Positions 63,753 to 64,000 of a DNA stretch of 64,000 bases are shown one piece after another. Origin of the DNA: Fen-1298 sp963833465 (lineage in GTDB: Bacteria; Bacteroidota; Ignavibacteria; UBA10030). Made by a program: the position numbers and the translations under genes. The stretch lies in assembly GCA_963833465.1 (NCBI GenBank), contig CAWHXW010000002.1:305157-369156 (forward strand), written 5' to 3'. Within the stretch, counting starts at the first letter, position 1, and every line of letters begins with the position of its first letter. Below the pieces are notes generated by a model. The model was not told where the DNA came from. It made no database searches and saw only the letters and a list, made by a program, of their open reading frames with translations.

Positions 63753-63974
63753 CTAAGTAACGGTGTACCCTCGTGCTTTGATCTGTTTTTCTTTTCTTAC
63801 TGCTTCAACTCTGGTTTCAAAATTTTCAACGTGAATCATTTTCCATGCAACGCCATTTCGAACAGATTTCGTTTCTCCAGAGTTATGTTCCTTCAAACGG
63901 TTCTCTAAATTTTTCGTAGAACCAACATAGTATCTTTTTGTCTTTTCACTTCGAAGTATATATATGAAAAACAT
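63753..63974 (-). pseudogene. GIY-YIG nuclease, array copy 14 (diverged and frameshifted)
   Basis: 73 residues. Ile-Pro to Val-Ala in RNGIPWK, and one base lost (plus-strand gtaccctcg instead of gtacccctcg near 63766-63774) shifts the end to KARGYTVT; the intended stop is at 63730-63732. The catalytic residues are unaffected. It precedes the partial remnant at 63977, whose acceptor strand also differs from all others. Confidence 0.8.
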
Positions 63975-64000
63975 CGTCTGGGCGGGGAGATTTGAACTCC

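Larger units (their letters stand above)
59800..64000 (-). repeat. Tandem array of 14 nuclease/tRNA-fragment units
   Basis: Head-to-tail units of 297-299 bp, all on the minus strand, each an 81-codon GIY-YIG gene plus a tRNA 3' remnant. Nuclease start positions are 60095, 60394, 60692, 60990, 61289, 61587, 61886, 62185, 62482, 62781, 63080, 63379, 63676 and 63974. Remnants start at 59800, 60098, 60397, 60695, 60993, 61292, 61590, 61889, 62188, 62485, 62784, 63083, 63382, 63679 and 63977 (partial). Every remnant runs from the D-loop to the discriminator base. Units 1-12 differ only in the anticodon arm; units 13 and 14 carry a few substitutions or a deletion. The array continues past the right edge. 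Confidence 0.95.

Noticed and set aside
63666..63908. Plus-strand coding frame over the array
   Set aside because: It is antisense to the nuclease and reads through the tRNA remnant (starting GRFELPTLAP, a known tRNA-shadow type of peptide); the minus-strand frame has the motifs.
59800..64000. CRISPR-like array
   Set aside because: The units are contiguous 300-bp coding repeats with no short repeat/spacer structure and no cas genes nearby.
59800..64000. Fifteen functional tRNA genes
   Set aside because: Each copy lacks the acceptor 5' strand and most of the D arm, so none can fold as a complete tRNA.

Overview
The window is AT-rich bacterial chromosome with a dense housekeeping gene set. 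A ferredoxin-linked 2-oxoacid oxidoreductase (KorAB), a DUF2723 membrane glycosyltransferase, PvlArgDC, PdxB, a NapH-like polyferredoxin with a DUF362 partner, many weak or absent Shine-Dalgarno sites and three-gene pilin-like sets together suggest the Bacteroidota/Chlorobi side of the FCB group, perhaps an Ignavibacteria-type organism. That assignment is an inference from gene content; no 16S rRNA is present.

Layout. 1-4.3 kb: a polysaccharide pair, a DUF2334/hydrolase-like membrane protein (cut by the left edge and by a frameshift) and a processive GT2 glycosyltransferase, resembling PgaB/PgaC in logic. 4.5-9.5 kb: a minus-strand sensor kinase / response regulator / hybrid kinase operon. 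10.1-10.3 kb: tRNA-Gln(CTG) and tRNA-Glu(CTC). 10.7-15.1 kb: GH38 alpha-mannosidase, an ATPase-less ABC membrane protein and an orphan receiver. 15.4-18.5 kb: polyferredoxin (frameshifted), DUF362 protein and BioY. 18.6-22.6 kb: promoter, hairpin, tRNA-Gln(TTG), prs, rplY, pth, rpsF, rpsR, rplI. 22.7-26.7 kb: korAB and nrnA. 26.8-29.4 kb: three pilin-like envelope genes, one broken. 29.8-39.7 kb: a minus-strand run of 13 genes (lpdA, lipB, lipA, psd, pssA, purS, purQ, two tatA, gatA, sucD, ndk, nudix). 40-45 kb: smpB, tyrS, arginine decarboxylase and a Tyr/Trp-rich exported protein. 45.2-59.7 kb: mostly minus-strand genes (rsmI, AI-2E transporter, dut, pdxB, DUF2723, AlaX-like, AlbA-like, mtgA, ruvX, relA/spoT, TPR protein, der).

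59.8-64 kb: the most unusual region, a head-to-tail array of 14 nearly identical 297-299 bp units running off the right edge. Each unit is an 81-residue GIY-YIG nuclease gene followed by the last ~57 nt of a tRNA (D-loop to discriminator base). The nuclease stop codon lies in the tRNA D-arm remnant, and the next nuclease start lies 2 nt after the tRNA 3' end. Among the inner units nearly all variation is confined to the anticodon arm of the tRNA remnant. This looks like a tRNA-targeted selfish nuclease element that has been tandemly amplified.

Caveat on data quality: five otherwise well-conserved genes (DUF2334 protein, polyferredoxin, lipA, DUF2723 protein, one pilin-like gene) carry single-base frameshifts, six in total. 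Since lipA should be needed beside lipB and lpdA, at least some are probably assembly or sequencing indels, and the same error process must be excluded before the array's anticodon-arm variation is read as biology.
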